Source of the DNA: Rhodopirellula sp.
GTDB lineage: Bacteria > Planctomycetota > Planctomycetia > Pirellulales > Pirellulaceae
Length of the DNA: 64,000 nt
Reading direction: 5' to 3'
NCBI GenBank assembly: GCA_002701385.1
Contig: NZVD01000071.1
Coordinates: 32,544 to 96,543, forward strand
How positions within the stretch are numbered: position 1 is the stretch's first letter; every line of letters starts with the position of its first letter. A program made the translations under genes and the position numbers. Below are positions 9,548 to 19,900 of this stretch, one piece after another. The notes below the pieces were generated by a model. The model was not told the origin of the DNA and did not search any database. It worked only from the letters and a program-made list of their open reading frames with translations.

Positions 9548-11194
9548 CTATTGATCCTCCGGATTGGCATTATCCGGTAGATTTCCCTGAGGCAGTGTAT
9601 TAGGAAGGCCCGGAACGTTGGGCAGTCCCGGGACAGCGGGCAGCCCTGGAAGGTCACCGCCAAGTTCGTTCTTCTGAGCTCTAATCAAGTCAGTGTTTGC
9701 CAGATGTAATTTGTTGTAAGTGGCTTCATCAATAAGGTAGAACCAATTGGCAAATCGTCCATTTAGCAACCGCACCGTATTTTTAGCAGCCGCTAATTTT
9801 GTTTCGTACTCTTCCTTAAGCCTTGCATTGTCTCGTTCGATTTCAGCTTTTAACTCAGCTAACTGCTCAGGTGTGAGTTTAGTTTGTGGTTCGGCCGGAT
9901 CGGCTGATTCTGTGGTTGCAGTCTCGGAAGTGTCTTCTGCTGGAGTTTCCGTTGTAGGCTTAGTTGGTAATGCTCGGTATTCCGGTGCCGGAATCATATT
10001 GGGTTGGAATTCAGTGGTGACAAACAAGTAACGCTCGATGGAACTATCGGCGTTGGACGAAGTATCGACTTCTCCAAATCGAAGGACATACTTTACACCC
10101 GTTTGTAGTGACACATTCATTTCACCGTTGGCGCTCTTTAGATCCATCAGATTATTGACCGTGGTATTCGGATCACCGAATAAGCCGAGTTTGGTAAGCG
10201 TTGCAGACGTTTGTTCATCTTTAATCGCAGCGGCTGTAATCTTGAGGTCTGGACGTAAGACAGCGGGCTTTCTCATGACGCCCTGAATGGTCAGATTCTC
10301 CAATGTACTTTGCAGGATATTGATGCGATCCAAATTTAATTCTTCATTTTCAGTTAGCTCAATGGTGAAAGGTTCCTGCGTGTTTTGGTCATATTGCACC
10401 ATGTTGGCAAGCTTCCAAAGCAGGTCAGTTTCGTCGAGTGCTAAGGAGGTATTGGAACGGCGTAGCATAATCGGAGCACCCTCGGGGTCGAGACCGATGA
10501 AGTAGTCCTGAATGCCGAGTTGTCGGACATCCAGCCCGTTAAGCCCCAGTAAGTTGGTATCGATCCATTGGGAGAACTCCGTGTTAAAGATTCCCATGTT
10601 GAGATCAATCGTGAACACGGTGTCGCTCTCAGGACGCCGGGCAGTGTAGTAGGATTGTTGCATGCGTGGGTCAATACCAGCCTGAGTGCCTCGCATGACT
10701 TTGGCACCGACAATTAGTGAATATGATTTTCCTTCGTCGTCGGTAACGGTGATGAGAGTTCCAACGCCGTCCGTTCCTACGTCCAAAGTTTCAGTATTGG
10801 GCTCGACAACACGGTATTCGGCATGCACGCTACGGTCAACATCGACGACTTCTTTGACTTCCAGTGTGCCAAATGCTGCCGCGGCAGACGCCATTTGTTC
10901 TTCAGCATCAGCGGGATAGTTGCTGTGTGAAGGGATCACCCACTGACCAGTCGCATCTCGCTTAACACTGAAAGATTTGATTCTTGCAGTTGTGTCATCG
11001 TAGGTCGTGATTTTCAACTCGACAGCTCGTTCCGCTGTGAAACCTTCAAAGACTGCTCTGCCTTCTTCCTGCTTAGCAATATCACGACGGTTTTGATACG
11101 TGTCAGCCTCACCAATGTCATTGGTTAAAAAGGCTGCGACAATGCAGACTGCAGCAAGCGTTACAAAGATACAAGTTTGGGTTAGGTTATTCAT
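9548..11194 (-). CDS. DUF4340 protein of a Gld-type ABC system
   Basis: 548 residues. One N-terminal membrane segment (CIFVTLAAVCIVAAFLTN) is followed by a large periplasmic part beginning with a DUF4340-type segment (VFEGFTAERAVELKI). The C-terminal third has a T/E/P-rich linker, a short charged helix (LAELKAEIERDNARLKEEYE) and a proline/glycine tail with repeated LPGLPxVPGLP. DUF4340 proteins are habitually encoded after GldA/GldFG ABC genes, exactly as here: this gene is third in the operon after the ATPase (14174-15022) and the permease fusion (11241-14117). A substrate-contacting or envelope-assembly role is inferred only from that partnership. Confidence 0.82.
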   Translation of the reverse strand: MNNLTQTCIFVTLAAVCIVAAFLTNDIGEADTYQNRRDIAKQEEGRAVFEGFTAERAVELKITTYDDTTARIKSFSVKRDATGQWVIPSHSNYPADAEEQMASAAAAFGTLEVKEVVDVDRSVHAEYRVVEPNTETLDVGTDGVGTLITVTDDEGKSYSLIVGAKVMRGTQAGIDPRMQQSYYTARRPESDTVFTIDLNMGIFNTEFSQWIDTNLLGLNGLDVRQLGIQDYFIGLDPEGAPIMLRRSNTSLALDETDLLWKLANMVQYDQNTQEPFTIELTENEELNLDRINILQSTLENLTIQGVMRKPAVLRPDLKITAAAIKDEQTSATLTKLGLFGDPNTTVNNLMDLKSANGEMNVSLQTGVKYVLRFGEVDTSSNADSSIERYLFVTTEFQPNMIPAPEYRALPTKPTTETPAEDTSETATTESADPAEPQTKLTPEQLAELKAEIERDNARLKEEYETKLAAAKNTVRLLNGRFANWFYLIDEATYNKLHLANTDLIRAQKNELGGDLPGLPAVPGLPNVPGLPNTLPQGNLPDNANPEDQ

Positions 11195-11240
11195 GATTCA
11201 ATTTGGTAGTGAATGGCCTGATTGAATAGGTGCGGAGTGT

Positions 11241-14117
11241 CTATCGCAAGCGTGCTGCTGCCACGCCTTCACGTTCTTTAATCCGGCGACGGAAGAAAAC
11301 GAAGACTGCGATCAGCAGTGGAGGGATTGGAGGAATTAACACGGCGAGGAACTTATATTGGTTTTGCATTTTCGCAATTTTACGGTTGCTATCACGCCGG
11401 ATCGTAGCAATCTTTTTATCTCGATCACGTTCCTGTCTTACTCGTTCAACTTCTAGTTTTCTTTGGTTTTCCTGTTGCCGGCTATTGAGGTTGATGACCT
11501 TGGCACGCAGGATGGCGGGGTCAGGTTTATTGGTGTTTGTGGGATCTTGCAGTGTCTGAAGTTGAGTTTGTAAATCTTCGATTTCCTGATTGAGATCTTC
11601 CTCAATAGAAGCGATCGCACTATCCATTACCTTATGAAATCGTGCAGTTTCATTCGTCAGGTTTTCCTGTTCGAGATTAATCTGATGCTCGACGGTCTTG
11701 AGTGAGCTGTGGCGAAGTTTGCGATTCCGGATCGCTATGTAATCCACTTCCTTGGTCAGGTAATCCACCACGTTTAACAGGAAGGTGATGTTTTCGAATT
11801 TATAGGAGACATCCTGAAAAGCGGTCGGTCTCGCACGCACGGTGAGAAAGGCATTGAACATAATATCGAGATCACTGATATACACCACTTCGACTTCAGG
11901 TGTCTTGCCATCGTCATCGGGCTGAGCTCCTGCTGGAGCCCCCTTTATGTGAACAGCTAGATTTTGGATGCCATTGGTTCCCTCATTTTGCAACTGCTTA
12001 ATACGGGATTTCGCGGCACGACTTCCGTTGGCTAATGCCTGTAATTCAATCTGATACGGTGCAGACTCCAGCGTGCCGGAATTTCTAATCGAGGATCGAA
12101 TCAACGGAGTGATCGTCATGTGATCCTTCGTTGGGTCTACTTCGATGGGGCTGCCTACAGGGATCAGTACTTCCTGTAAATCACGCGTGATGTCATGATC
12201 TATTTCGAGATTGCGGGTAAAGATCCAGGTGTCCAGAATGTCCTGATATTTCAATAAAGGATATGGATTGTCCGTTTGCCAAACGAGATTGGAATCCCAG
12301 AGCCCCGGATTGGTTTCAGAAGGCTTGCCTGGAATGTGAATTCCTAATAAATCCCAGAGCCGCGAGATACTTCCTTTTTGTTGAGGTGTTCCCGGCAGCC
12401 CCATCATTTGTTCGATAGATTGCCGTGGCATACCGGTCCCCGGAGCGGCAATGGTTTCAGGCCTGGGGTCTTCAAAGATAACGGCAGGCACACCAGCTTG
12501 CAGAGCTCGTAAAATATTCGTCAGCTTTACGTCTTCCAGTGAAGAGGGCTGAGCAATGAATAGCAGATCATATTCTGTTGTGGAGATCTCTTGCTCGGAG
12601 TCGACATTGACAACACGATATTGCTTTTGCAACTCAGTAATAAATCCTTGTTGAGGAACGCGGGTGGGGCGGCCACTGGCAAAACTATAGCCCCCCATAA
12701 TATTGGCGTCCGAATCAATCACTCCAATTGTCTTGCGTGTCCCTTTAGCGACTGTGGCAATCGAACGAGCTAATTCATATTCCACGGGAATTCCGTAGTC
12801 GAAAAACGGAACAACGACCTTCTCTAATCCACTGCGGAACACAGCTCCCATAATAATGGGTTGACTGGCGTTTTCTCCGGTAACGTTGATGAGAGAGATA
12901 CCATGATTGTCGTCTGCATTGGCGACCACCTCATCGTACGATTCCAAATTGTCATGGAGTGTGAGGAAGATCTTTTCGTGAGAGTCAAATTCCTTGAGTA
13001 GAGAAATTAAGTCGTAGCGAGTTTTTATATATTTTTCTGGGACTTGGTTACTAATAAAAGCTTCCACATAAACCGGATGTTCCGGTTCAAGGCTGTCAAT
13101 GAGTTTGCGGGTGTGATCGGAGAGCGAGCTGATTTTGCCCTGCGTGGTATCCTGTCTGACAAGGTCGTGTCCATCAAACACAACTGTGAGCGAGAATAAC
13201 ATCACAATCAAAGCACAGATACGAATGAGAAAATGAATCCATAGTCGATCCCCATCGCGTCCGCCGGACCAGTGGCGTTTGCCGATCATGATCATGCACA
13301 GATAAAGGCTAATGCAGATGATCATCACAAAATACATGGTGGAGGATAAACTCAGTACGCCCCGTTGAAAGTCATCAAACTGAGCGTGAATTCCCCATTT
13401 AGAAATCATCTGGGCAAACCCTGAAGTCGACGAAAACAGATCTGCTGATTTCGCGGCAACCAGAGGAACATTGAAAGCCAGCCCAAAGACAAAGGCGATC
13501 GTCATGTTACTGGTAAGGAAGGAAGCAACCATGCCGATGGCTAGCATCGCCAGCCCTATCAACCAGTAACCGAAGTAGTTGGTGGCCAGCAAACCTGTGT
13601 CTAAATCCACCGTCCAGGCGTTTGGCTCCTTAGCCAGTGAGGCCAGGACCAGAAAGTTCGAAAACTGAGAGAACAATAGCGACACGGTAAAGATCAGTGC
13701 AGCCGAAATGAACTTGCCGATCACAATATCTGAATCACGAGCCGGAAGTGTGAGCAATAATTCGTCAGTTTTGCCACGACGCTCTTCTGACCAGATTCCC
13801 ATCGTAATGGCAGGAATATAGATCAACATGATTAATGGCAGATACTCATTCAGTTGAGATAGATTGGCCAGATTGGCATTGAAAAACTGCTTGGGCCAAA
13901 AAGCAGCAAAGGATGTCAGCAAAACAAAGACACAGAGGAATACATATCCGGTTGGATTGCTGAAGTATCCACGGAAGTTCTGTCGTACCACAGCGATGGC
14001 CGCTCGGCGCGTGTAATTCAGTGGGACGAGGATGCCAGCCAGAATGATCACGATCAGCAGATCGCGAAAGATCAGGTCACCCAGTGAGACGATTAAATTG
14101 GTTCCGGTTTGGTCCAT
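11241..14117 (-). CDS. ABC-2 permease fused to GldG-like auxiliary protein
   Basis: A 958-residue fusion. Residues ~15-270 are an ABC-2 type permease of the GldF kind, with six hydrophobic segments and the conserved PAITMGIWSEERRGKTDELLLTLP region. Residue ~305 starts another membrane helix, followed by a GldG-like periplasmic domain (EPEHPVYVEAFIS, DYDLLFIAQPSS, GVPAVIFEDPRPE). A charged coiled coil (~residues 800-920) and a C-terminal membrane helix with basic tail end the protein. GldF and GldG are separate in Bacteroidetes gliding systems; here they are one chain. With the ATPase next door this forms an exporter-like ABC complex of unknown cargo. No motility role can be claimed. Confidence 0.87.
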   Translation of the reverse strand: MDQTGTNLIVSLGDLIFRDLLIVIILAGILVPLNYTRRAAIAVVRQNFRGYFSNPTGYVFLCVFVLLTSFAAFWPKQFFNANLANLSQLNEYLPLIMLIYIPAITMGIWSEERRGKTDELLLTLPARDSDIVIGKFISAALIFTVSLLFSQFSNFLVLASLAKEPNAWTVDLDTGLLATNYFGYWLIGLAMLAIGMVASFLTSNMTIAFVFGLAFNVPLVAAKSADLFSSTSGFAQMISKWGIHAQFDDFQRGVLSLSSTMYFVMIICISLYLCMIMIGKRHWSGGRDGDRLWIHFLIRICALIVMLFSLTVVFDGHDLVRQDTTQGKISSLSDHTRKLIDSLEPEHPVYVEAFISNQVPEKYIKTRYDLISLLKEFDSHEKIFLTLHDNLESYDEVVANADDNHGISLINVTGENASQPIIMGAVFRSGLEKVVVPFFDYGIPVEYELARSIATVAKGTRKTIGVIDSDANIMGGYSFASGRPTRVPQQGFITELQKQYRVVNVDSEQEISTTEYDLLFIAQPSSLEDVKLTNILRALQAGVPAVIFEDPRPETIAAPGTGMPRQSIEQMMGLPGTPQQKGSISRLWDLLGIHIPGKPSETNPGLWDSNLVWQTDNPYPLLKYQDILDTWIFTRNLEIDHDITRDLQEVLIPVGSPIEVDPTKDHMTITPLIRSSIRNSGTLESAPYQIELQALANGSRAAKSRIKQLQNEGTNGIQNLAVHIKGAPAGAQPDDDGKTPEVEVVYISDLDIMFNAFLTVRARPTAFQDVSYKFENITFLLNVVDYLTKEVDYIAIRNRKLRHSSLKTVEHQINLEQENLTNETARFHKVMDSAIASIEEDLNQEIEDLQTQLQTLQDPTNTNKPDPAILRAKVINLNSRQQENQRKLEVERVRQERDRDKKIATIRRDSNRKIAKMQNQYKFLAVLIPPIPPLLIAVFVFFRRRIKEREGVAAARLR

Positions 14118-14173
14118 TGTCAGTTATTCAAAGAAGAATGTGTGTAAGGCATTTAGGCGAGCAAGAGCAGGGC

Positions 14174-15022
14174 TTAGATCTCTTCCGCGACGGTGGTCAT
14201 CCGACGGAAGGCGGCATCGAGCGGTTCGCCTTCTTCGGCTAGTTCGTCCATGGGGCCGTCGTATACTAACTGGCCTTCATTAATCATGATGACTCGACTT
14301 GCCATCGCTTCGACCTCCTGCATGATATGAGTGGAAAGCAGGATTGTCCGGTCTTTCCCAAGTCGATTCATTGTATTGCGGACTTCCTGAATTTGATTCG
14401 GGTCCAGCCCCGCGGTTGGTTCATCCATAATTAATACATCGGGTTCATGGAGTAAGGCTTGAGCCATCCCGACACGCTGGCGATAGCCTTTGGATAGTTT
14501 CCCAATGGCTTTGTAAATGACACTGCTTAAGTCACACAGATCAACTACCGCTTCAATCCGTTCTTCCCGATTACGTTTAGAGAGGCTACGAGCATCAGCA
14601 AAAAAAGCTAGTAGCGAGTAGGGTGTCATATCGAGGTATAGCGGCCCATTTTCTGGTAGGTAACCGAGATGTCTCGAGCCTTCAATACGATGAGTGGCCA
14701 TGTTGAAGCCGGCAATGCTGGCGACACCTTCTGATGGTGACAAGTAACCGGTTAGGATTTTCATCGTCGTGCTTTTCCCCGCTCCGTTAGGACCGAGGAA
14801 GGCTACGACTTCACCACGTTTGATTTGGAAGTTAATATCTCGAGTCGCTGTAAACTCTCCATAAAACTTGGATAGTTGATTTGCCTCGATCATGACCTCA
14901 TCGCTTACCTCCACCGTTTCCGGCAGTGATGCAGCTTGAGGTTGCTGGGACTCGGGCGTCTCCAAGGAATCCTCGTCTGATTTAGAGGCAAGTAGCTGGG
15001 ATATGGAGTCTTCTTCAGTCAT
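14174..15022 (-). CDS. ABC transporter ATP-binding protein (GldA-like)
   Basis: 282 residues with an acidic N-terminal extension of about 45 residues, then a complete ATPase. Walker A is GPNGAGKST near residues 78-86, the signature LSKGYRQRVGMAQALL near 156-171, Walker B VLIMDEPTAGLDP near 175-187 and the H-loop LLSTHIMQEVE near 208-218. The signature is LSKGY, the form common in ABC-2/GldA-type ATPases. It is the first gene of the operon ATPase - permease/GldG fusion - DUF4340. The ATPase should energise the permease domain encoded 57 bases downstream. The 172 bases upstream should hold the operon promoter; no clear box was found. Confidence 0.92.
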   Translation of the reverse strand: MTEEDSISQLLASKSDEDSLETPESQQPQAASLPETVEVSDEVMIEANQLSKFYGEFTATRDINFQIKRGEVVAFLGPNGAGKSTTMKILTGYLSPSEGVASIAGFNMATHRIEGSRHLGYLPENGPLYLDMTPYSLLAFFADARSLSKRNREERIEAVVDLCDLSSVIYKAIGKLSKGYRQRVGMAQALLHEPDVLIMDEPTAGLDPNQIQEVRNTMNRLGKDRTILLSTHIMQEVEAMASRVIMINEGQLVYDGPMDELAEEGEPLDAAFRRMTTVAEEI

Positions 15023-15181
15023 TTGATTAAAGGGGGCAGGCTGTAATTACCAATAAAAGTTCGGATGGTGTTTGGAGGTTATCGAATGAGGGTTATATCT
15101 GGAATTGAGTATTGTGTTAATACGGCTTTGATTGGATTCTTGTTCTCAAATTCATGGAAGTGTTAACAAGACGTTATCTAA

Positions 15182-15207
15182 CTAGCCGGACTTGCTAGCC
15201 GGACTTG
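15182..15207. repeat. 13-bp perfect tandem duplication across the nadB stop codon
   Basis: CTAGCCGGACTTG occurs twice head to tail (15182-15194 and 15195-15207). The copy inside nadB contains the last codons and TAG stop; the other copy puts a second TAG after it. It is probably a replication-slippage duplication. Confidence 0.95.
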
Positions 15208-16796
15208 GAAATCCGCAAGTGACGCTCCCAATTGTCATCCAATCCTGGGAAGTCCGTTCGCAAGTGGACTCCGCGTGATTCCTCCCGCTGAAAAGCTGCA
15301 TCCACCATGATACGGGCCACTGTAAGCATATTTTGCAATTCCCATCCCTGAAGGCTGGTGAATTGTGCGGGGAGTACATAGCGTCTCCAGCGATCAATTG
15401 TCTCCAAGGCTTCTTTTAAGGTATCTGCTTGACGGCGGACACCAACAAATCGCCACATCAAGCTTTTCAGGGAATTGGTTATGTCAGGCAAGTCCATGAT
15501 TTCATTGGTCGAAGCGATATTCGGATTACTGATTTGATAGGCCTCGTAGTGATCCTGCATTTGGGAAGCCGCATCAGAAGCTCCCTTTCCGGCATGAGCT
15601 CCAAAAACCAGGCTCTCTAATAAACTGTTAGATGCCAATCGATTGGCTCCGTGAAGTCCGCTGGCTGAGACTTCTCCGGCGGCCCAAAGCCCTGGTAACG
15701 TGGTTCTCCCCTGAGCGTCCACGGTAACACCGCCAATCATGTAATGAGCGCCCGGGCGAACTGGGATGCGATCGGAGGTAATATTGATTCCAAATTTCTC
15801 ACAAGTCCGTGCAATCCCTGGGAAACGTCCAGTGACGTAAGACGCGTTGAGATGGGCTAGGTCGAGGTAAACGCAAGGGTGTCGTTTCTTTTCCATTTGG
15901 GAAACGATTGCTTGAGAGACAACATCTCGTGGAGCCAACTCACCTCGTTGATCATACTCGTTCATAAAGCGATGGCCATTGTTGTCGACCAAATAGGCCC
16001 CCTCACCACGCATCGCTTCAGTAATTAGATTCCGACTACTCCCTGCAATGTACAGAACGGTTGGATGAAATTGCATGAATTCCATATCGGACAGCTCGGC
16101 GCCGGCTCGGTACGCTAACGCATGGCCGTCGGCAGTGGCAACTGAAGGGTTCGTCGACTCCCGGTAGAGTTGCCCGGCACCACCGGTACAAAGGATTGTC
16201 TGCTTTGCCCAGACCATGATCATCTCATTGTTTTGACGAATGAGAGCGCCACGGCAAATTCCGTCTTCTGTGAGCAAGTCCAGAGTAAAGGTGTTTTCAA
16301 GTATCGATACGTTACGGAGTTTCCGAGTCCATTGGATCATGGCCCGGATGATCTCTTTGCCGGTCGAATCACCTAACGCATGTAAGATCCGGTGGTGACT
16401 ATGCCCTCCCTCACGCCCAAGAGATAATTCGCCTGAATTTCGGTCGAAATTGGTGCCCCATTGCATGAGCTCACGAATCCGGTCCGGAGCCTCTTTGATT
16501 ACCATGTCGACGATATCTTGGTCACATAAGCTTCCACCTGCCGTTAACGTATCCTGAATATGGTTTTCAAAGTTGTCTTCGGGGTGCATTACTCCGGCAA
16601 TCCCACCCTGTGCATAATTGCTGTTGGATTGTTGTAACTGATCCTTAGTGACAATCATCAGACTGTTGGATGAACTGACAGCGTTGGCAGCTCGTAAACC
16701 AGCCAGACCACCCCCAATGATGAGCACATCGGTAAAGCGGTGAGCTACATCCTTGGGATGAAAGGGAACGAGATAACGAGGAGTAATATCGGGCAT
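15195..16796 (-). CDS. nadB: L-aspartate oxidase
   Basis: FAD flavoenzyme that oxidises L-aspartate to iminoaspartate, the first step of de novo NAD synthesis. The dinucleotide-binding motif VLIIGGGLAGLRAANAV is at residues ~24-40. Substrate-binding and family motifs include SNYAQGGIAGVMHPEDN (~58-74), EFMQFHPTVLY (~238-248), HYMIGGVTVDAQGRT (~346-360) and ANRLASNSLLESLVFG (~383-398). Length (533) is normal for NadB, and the C-terminal helical domain LEGALETIDRW-like region is present. nadA and nadC are not in the window. The gene ends in a 13-bp tandem duplication that includes the stop codon. Confidence 0.95.
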   Translation of the reverse strand: MPDITPRYLVPFHPKDVAHRFTDVLIIGGGLAGLRAANAVSSSNSLMIVTKDQLQQSNSNYAQGGIAGVMHPEDNFENHIQDTLTAGGSLCDQDIVDMVIKEAPDRIRELMQWGTNFDRNSGELSLGREGGHSHHRILHALGDSTGKEIIRAMIQWTRKLRNVSILENTFTLDLLTEDGICRGALIRQNNEMIMVWAKQTILCTGGAGQLYRESTNPSVATADGHALAYRAGAELSDMEFMQFHPTVLYIAGSSRNLITEAMRGEGAYLVDNNGHRFMNEYDQRGELAPRDVVSQAIVSQMEKKRHPCVYLDLAHLNASYVTGRFPGIARTCEKFGINITSDRIPVRPGAHYMIGGVTVDAQGRTTLPGLWAAGEVSASGLHGANRLASNSLLESLVFGAHAGKGASDAASQMQDHYEAYQISNPNIASTNEIMDLPDITNSLKSLMWRFVGVRRQADTLKEALETIDRWRRYVLPAQFTSLQGWELQNMLTVARIMVDAAFQREESRGVHLRTDFPGLDDNWERHLRISKSG

Positions 16797-16833
16797 ATCA
16801 GATACTTAGGACAGGGGAGTACTCTCTTTAATA

Positions 16834-16850
16834 GTACGCTATGTGCGTAC
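16834..16850. repeat. Inverted repeat between nadB and the 1077-residue protein gene
   Basis: GTACGC-TATGT-GCGTAC, a perfect six-base inverted repeat with a five-base loop. It is not followed by a T run on either strand, so it is more likely an operator or weak RNA hairpin than a terminator. Confidence 0.5.
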
Positions 16851-16928
16851 ATGCATTCCCTGCACACAGTTAGCGGCAAGTCCTTTTTCCCGCTTTTTAA
16901 TAGGTGTGGCTGTTGTCGTCGTTACAAC

Positions 16929-19900
16929 CTATTCATCTGATACATTCGTACCGGTTCGGAAGGATTTGAATCGATGTTGTAGATGAGCTGGCAGGCCTGA
17001 TAGAGCTCCACTACCACGGACTCCCTGAACATCCTGCTGATTACTTTTCACCTGTCGGATTCCGGATTGAGTCGTGGGGCGCAGGCCAAGGGATTTCAAA
17101 GTATCAGATAAAACCGTTTTGCCAGCGTCTGTGGTGTCTTGTTGCAGAGCTTCGTAACGAGCCACCATCTCCCGTAGTTGTTCGGCTGTGATTCCTAAGT
17201 CCTCCAGTAAGTCATCACTCGGATTATCCTGATGATCTCGCAGGTATTTTAAGGCCAAGTCAGTGGCACGTTTGGCATATTCCAGCTGAGCCTCTTCCGA
17301 TTCGTCAATTTGTTCGGGCAATCCAAGGTTATCGACTTGCTCAGCGTCCTGTTGACCGGTCCCGGATTGTGAATTGGCTTCAGCTCCTGCTGACTGATCA
17401 GTAGCACCTGGCGAGTCAGTTGACTCCTGCGTGCCCGGTGTATCAGTCACCTTTTCTCCATTGGGGTTGTTTTCGTCGCCAGCCGACATATCACTCTTTT
17501 CACTCTGCTGTGGACCACCAGTTTGAGTCGTGTCCGTATCGCTACCTCCCATATCTTCGACCTGTTCACCGGAGTCGCCTACATCACCATTGCGAGGATC
17601 CTTCATCGGGTCTTTTGTGTTCATACCCTGAGCATCAGGATTAGCAGATGCGTCATCTGCCTGCTGATTTGCAGGATCCCCGGTCTTAGGTTTTCCCGAA
17701 TCGGTTTGCGTATTTGGTTGTCCTTCGACATTCTGCATAGAATCGGAATTTCCATCTGTCGCCGCTGGCTTTTCATTGGACGACTGTTCTGTTGGATTTT
17801 CATCGCCCTGATTCATGGGAGGCGTTTGAGGCGGCTCATTAGAAGGAGTATCGCCGGTCGTGGATTCCTGATTTTGCATATCGCGTAAACGGTCAAGAAG
17901 CTTATCAAAGATGTCGCCATCATGCTTGTCATCCGATTTGGCTCCGTCTTCTCCCCCTTCTTGTTCTGGGGTGTTACCGGAGTTGTTTTGATTCCCGGAT
18001 TCTCCGGTCGATTGACCACTTACCGACTCATCCGAAGATTGGATACTTTCCCCGGTATCCGCAGTGTCCTGAGCATTACTATCGTTTCCTGACTCACCGG
18101 AATCTGAGTTGTTGCTCGATTCTCCTGTCCCTGCATTTCCGGTGTCAGTTCCTGTTTCACTTTCAGGATTGTTGTCTCCCGGCATGTCGTTATCAGAGTT
18201 TCCATCATTGGTATCGCTGGGAGGGCCTCCCCGATCTGCTGGCGCATTTTCGCCTTTACCGTCATTTGACTCTTCAGACGGATTCCCCTGACCTCCGGAA
18301 CCCCCGTTTTCATTATTCGGTTCTCCGCCTTCTTCCGGGTTTTCAGAAGATCCTCCGGTCTCGCCTTCTCCAGAACTATTACTTCCTCCATCAGGAGCCA
18401 TGCCTTCTTCGCTACCCATTTCATTCGGTGCATCTTCCATGTTGTCCGATGGCTGCTGCGTCATGTCGCCATCGTCCGTCCCGTTTTCTTCGTCAGGATT
18501 TTCCGGAGTATCAACAGGGGCAGTTACATGAATTACTAGATGTTCACTTTGACTCTGATTAGGTCGTGGATTCGAGGCTGTTTTTCTATTGTCTGCTGCT
18601 TCACCGTAAAGCGTGATCCGTGTCCCTGGCGTAAGCCCCAATTTCGTTGGTGTGAATTTGGTATTAAAACGGCGTTGCATTTCCTGTGATTGCGGGGGTT
18701 CCAGCAACTCCACACGAATATCGTCATGGGCCTGTCGAGTGATCACCATAGATACCGATGACAATGCGAAGTCGGGATCGTAAGCCTGCCACTCTAGTTG
18801 CAGCGTCTGATTGGCGGCCAACTCCACCGGGCCGTTGCGTACTTCCCGTGAGGCCGGTTGGGTGAATTCAATTAGCGGAGGCAGATCCTGTAGGGTCGTG
18901 ATCGAATATTCAATGGCATGTGGGTTGGTCTTACCTGATTTGGATTTGAAGAAGACCTGGTAGCCCGAGTAAAGAGGTATTTGTTCGCTGTCGACTCGTA
19001 ATTCCAATTCAGATGCCGCAGTCAATTCATCGGTGACTTCCATTGCTTGTCGTTGAGAACCACCGTCCCTAGTCCTTAGTTGCAGCCAGGCTGAGTCGAT
19101 AGCAGCATTGGCTGTTGCATGGATTTGGACACGACTGCCTTCCAATGCTTCCAGATTGAATTGTGTCGAACTCGAGGAGGCCGGCAGATTGGTGTAAGCA
19201 GGACGAGTCGTTTTTACTTGAGTGACTCGTATCGAAGGTGCCGGGATGACCTGCACTTTAAACTGTTTGCTTAATGCCGTCCGGCCGCCCGGATCGCCAG
19301 CTTCGATCCAGTATCGAAAACTTTGCTGGATCCCATGTGGAACTTCGTCCAATGTGAATTCATACTTGTTGTCGTTCAGCATCATTAGGTGCTTCTGACG
19401 AGCGGAGGTTCCATCAAGAGACTTGGTGATCAAGTGGACTGGTTGTCCTTCGCTGATCCCATCAACCTTTGCGGAAAAGGTCACGGTAGCACCATAGTTG
19501 ATTTCGATCTCTCCCGGTTCGATCTGGTCGATAATGATTTCGGAAGGTCGTTGCACGTCGTCCCACGGGATTAAAATACGATGCATTGTCTGAAGCGACG
19601 GATTAGGCATGCAGGCAAAGTAGATTGCCGTCACTGCCATGCTGGCGAGACTGGAGTATCCCCACCAGGAAGTGGTGGTCGCGTCGGCGCCATCCAGTGC
19701 TCGCTCGTTGTCCAAATCTAAATAAGCCTGTTTTTCCATCGATTGGGCAATGGACGGATGGGTGTAATTTGAATCTTTGATTTGCCAGTAATTAGAAACG
19801 CTGTTCCTGATCTCGGGCGAGATGGCTTCAATCTGCTGAGCGACATAGAGCGGATTAATTCTCCCGCGGAGCGAACATCCAATGAAGTAAATACTCGCAG

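Noticed and set aside
16834..16850. Rho-independent terminator between nadB and its neighbour
   Set aside because: The six-base dyad has no T run on either strand.
17523..17888. Long plus-strand reading frame opposite the 1077-residue protein gene
   Set aside because: It is the antisense of the low-complexity G/S/N/E-rich region, with odd composition and no ribosome site; similar shadows lie at 18109-18562.
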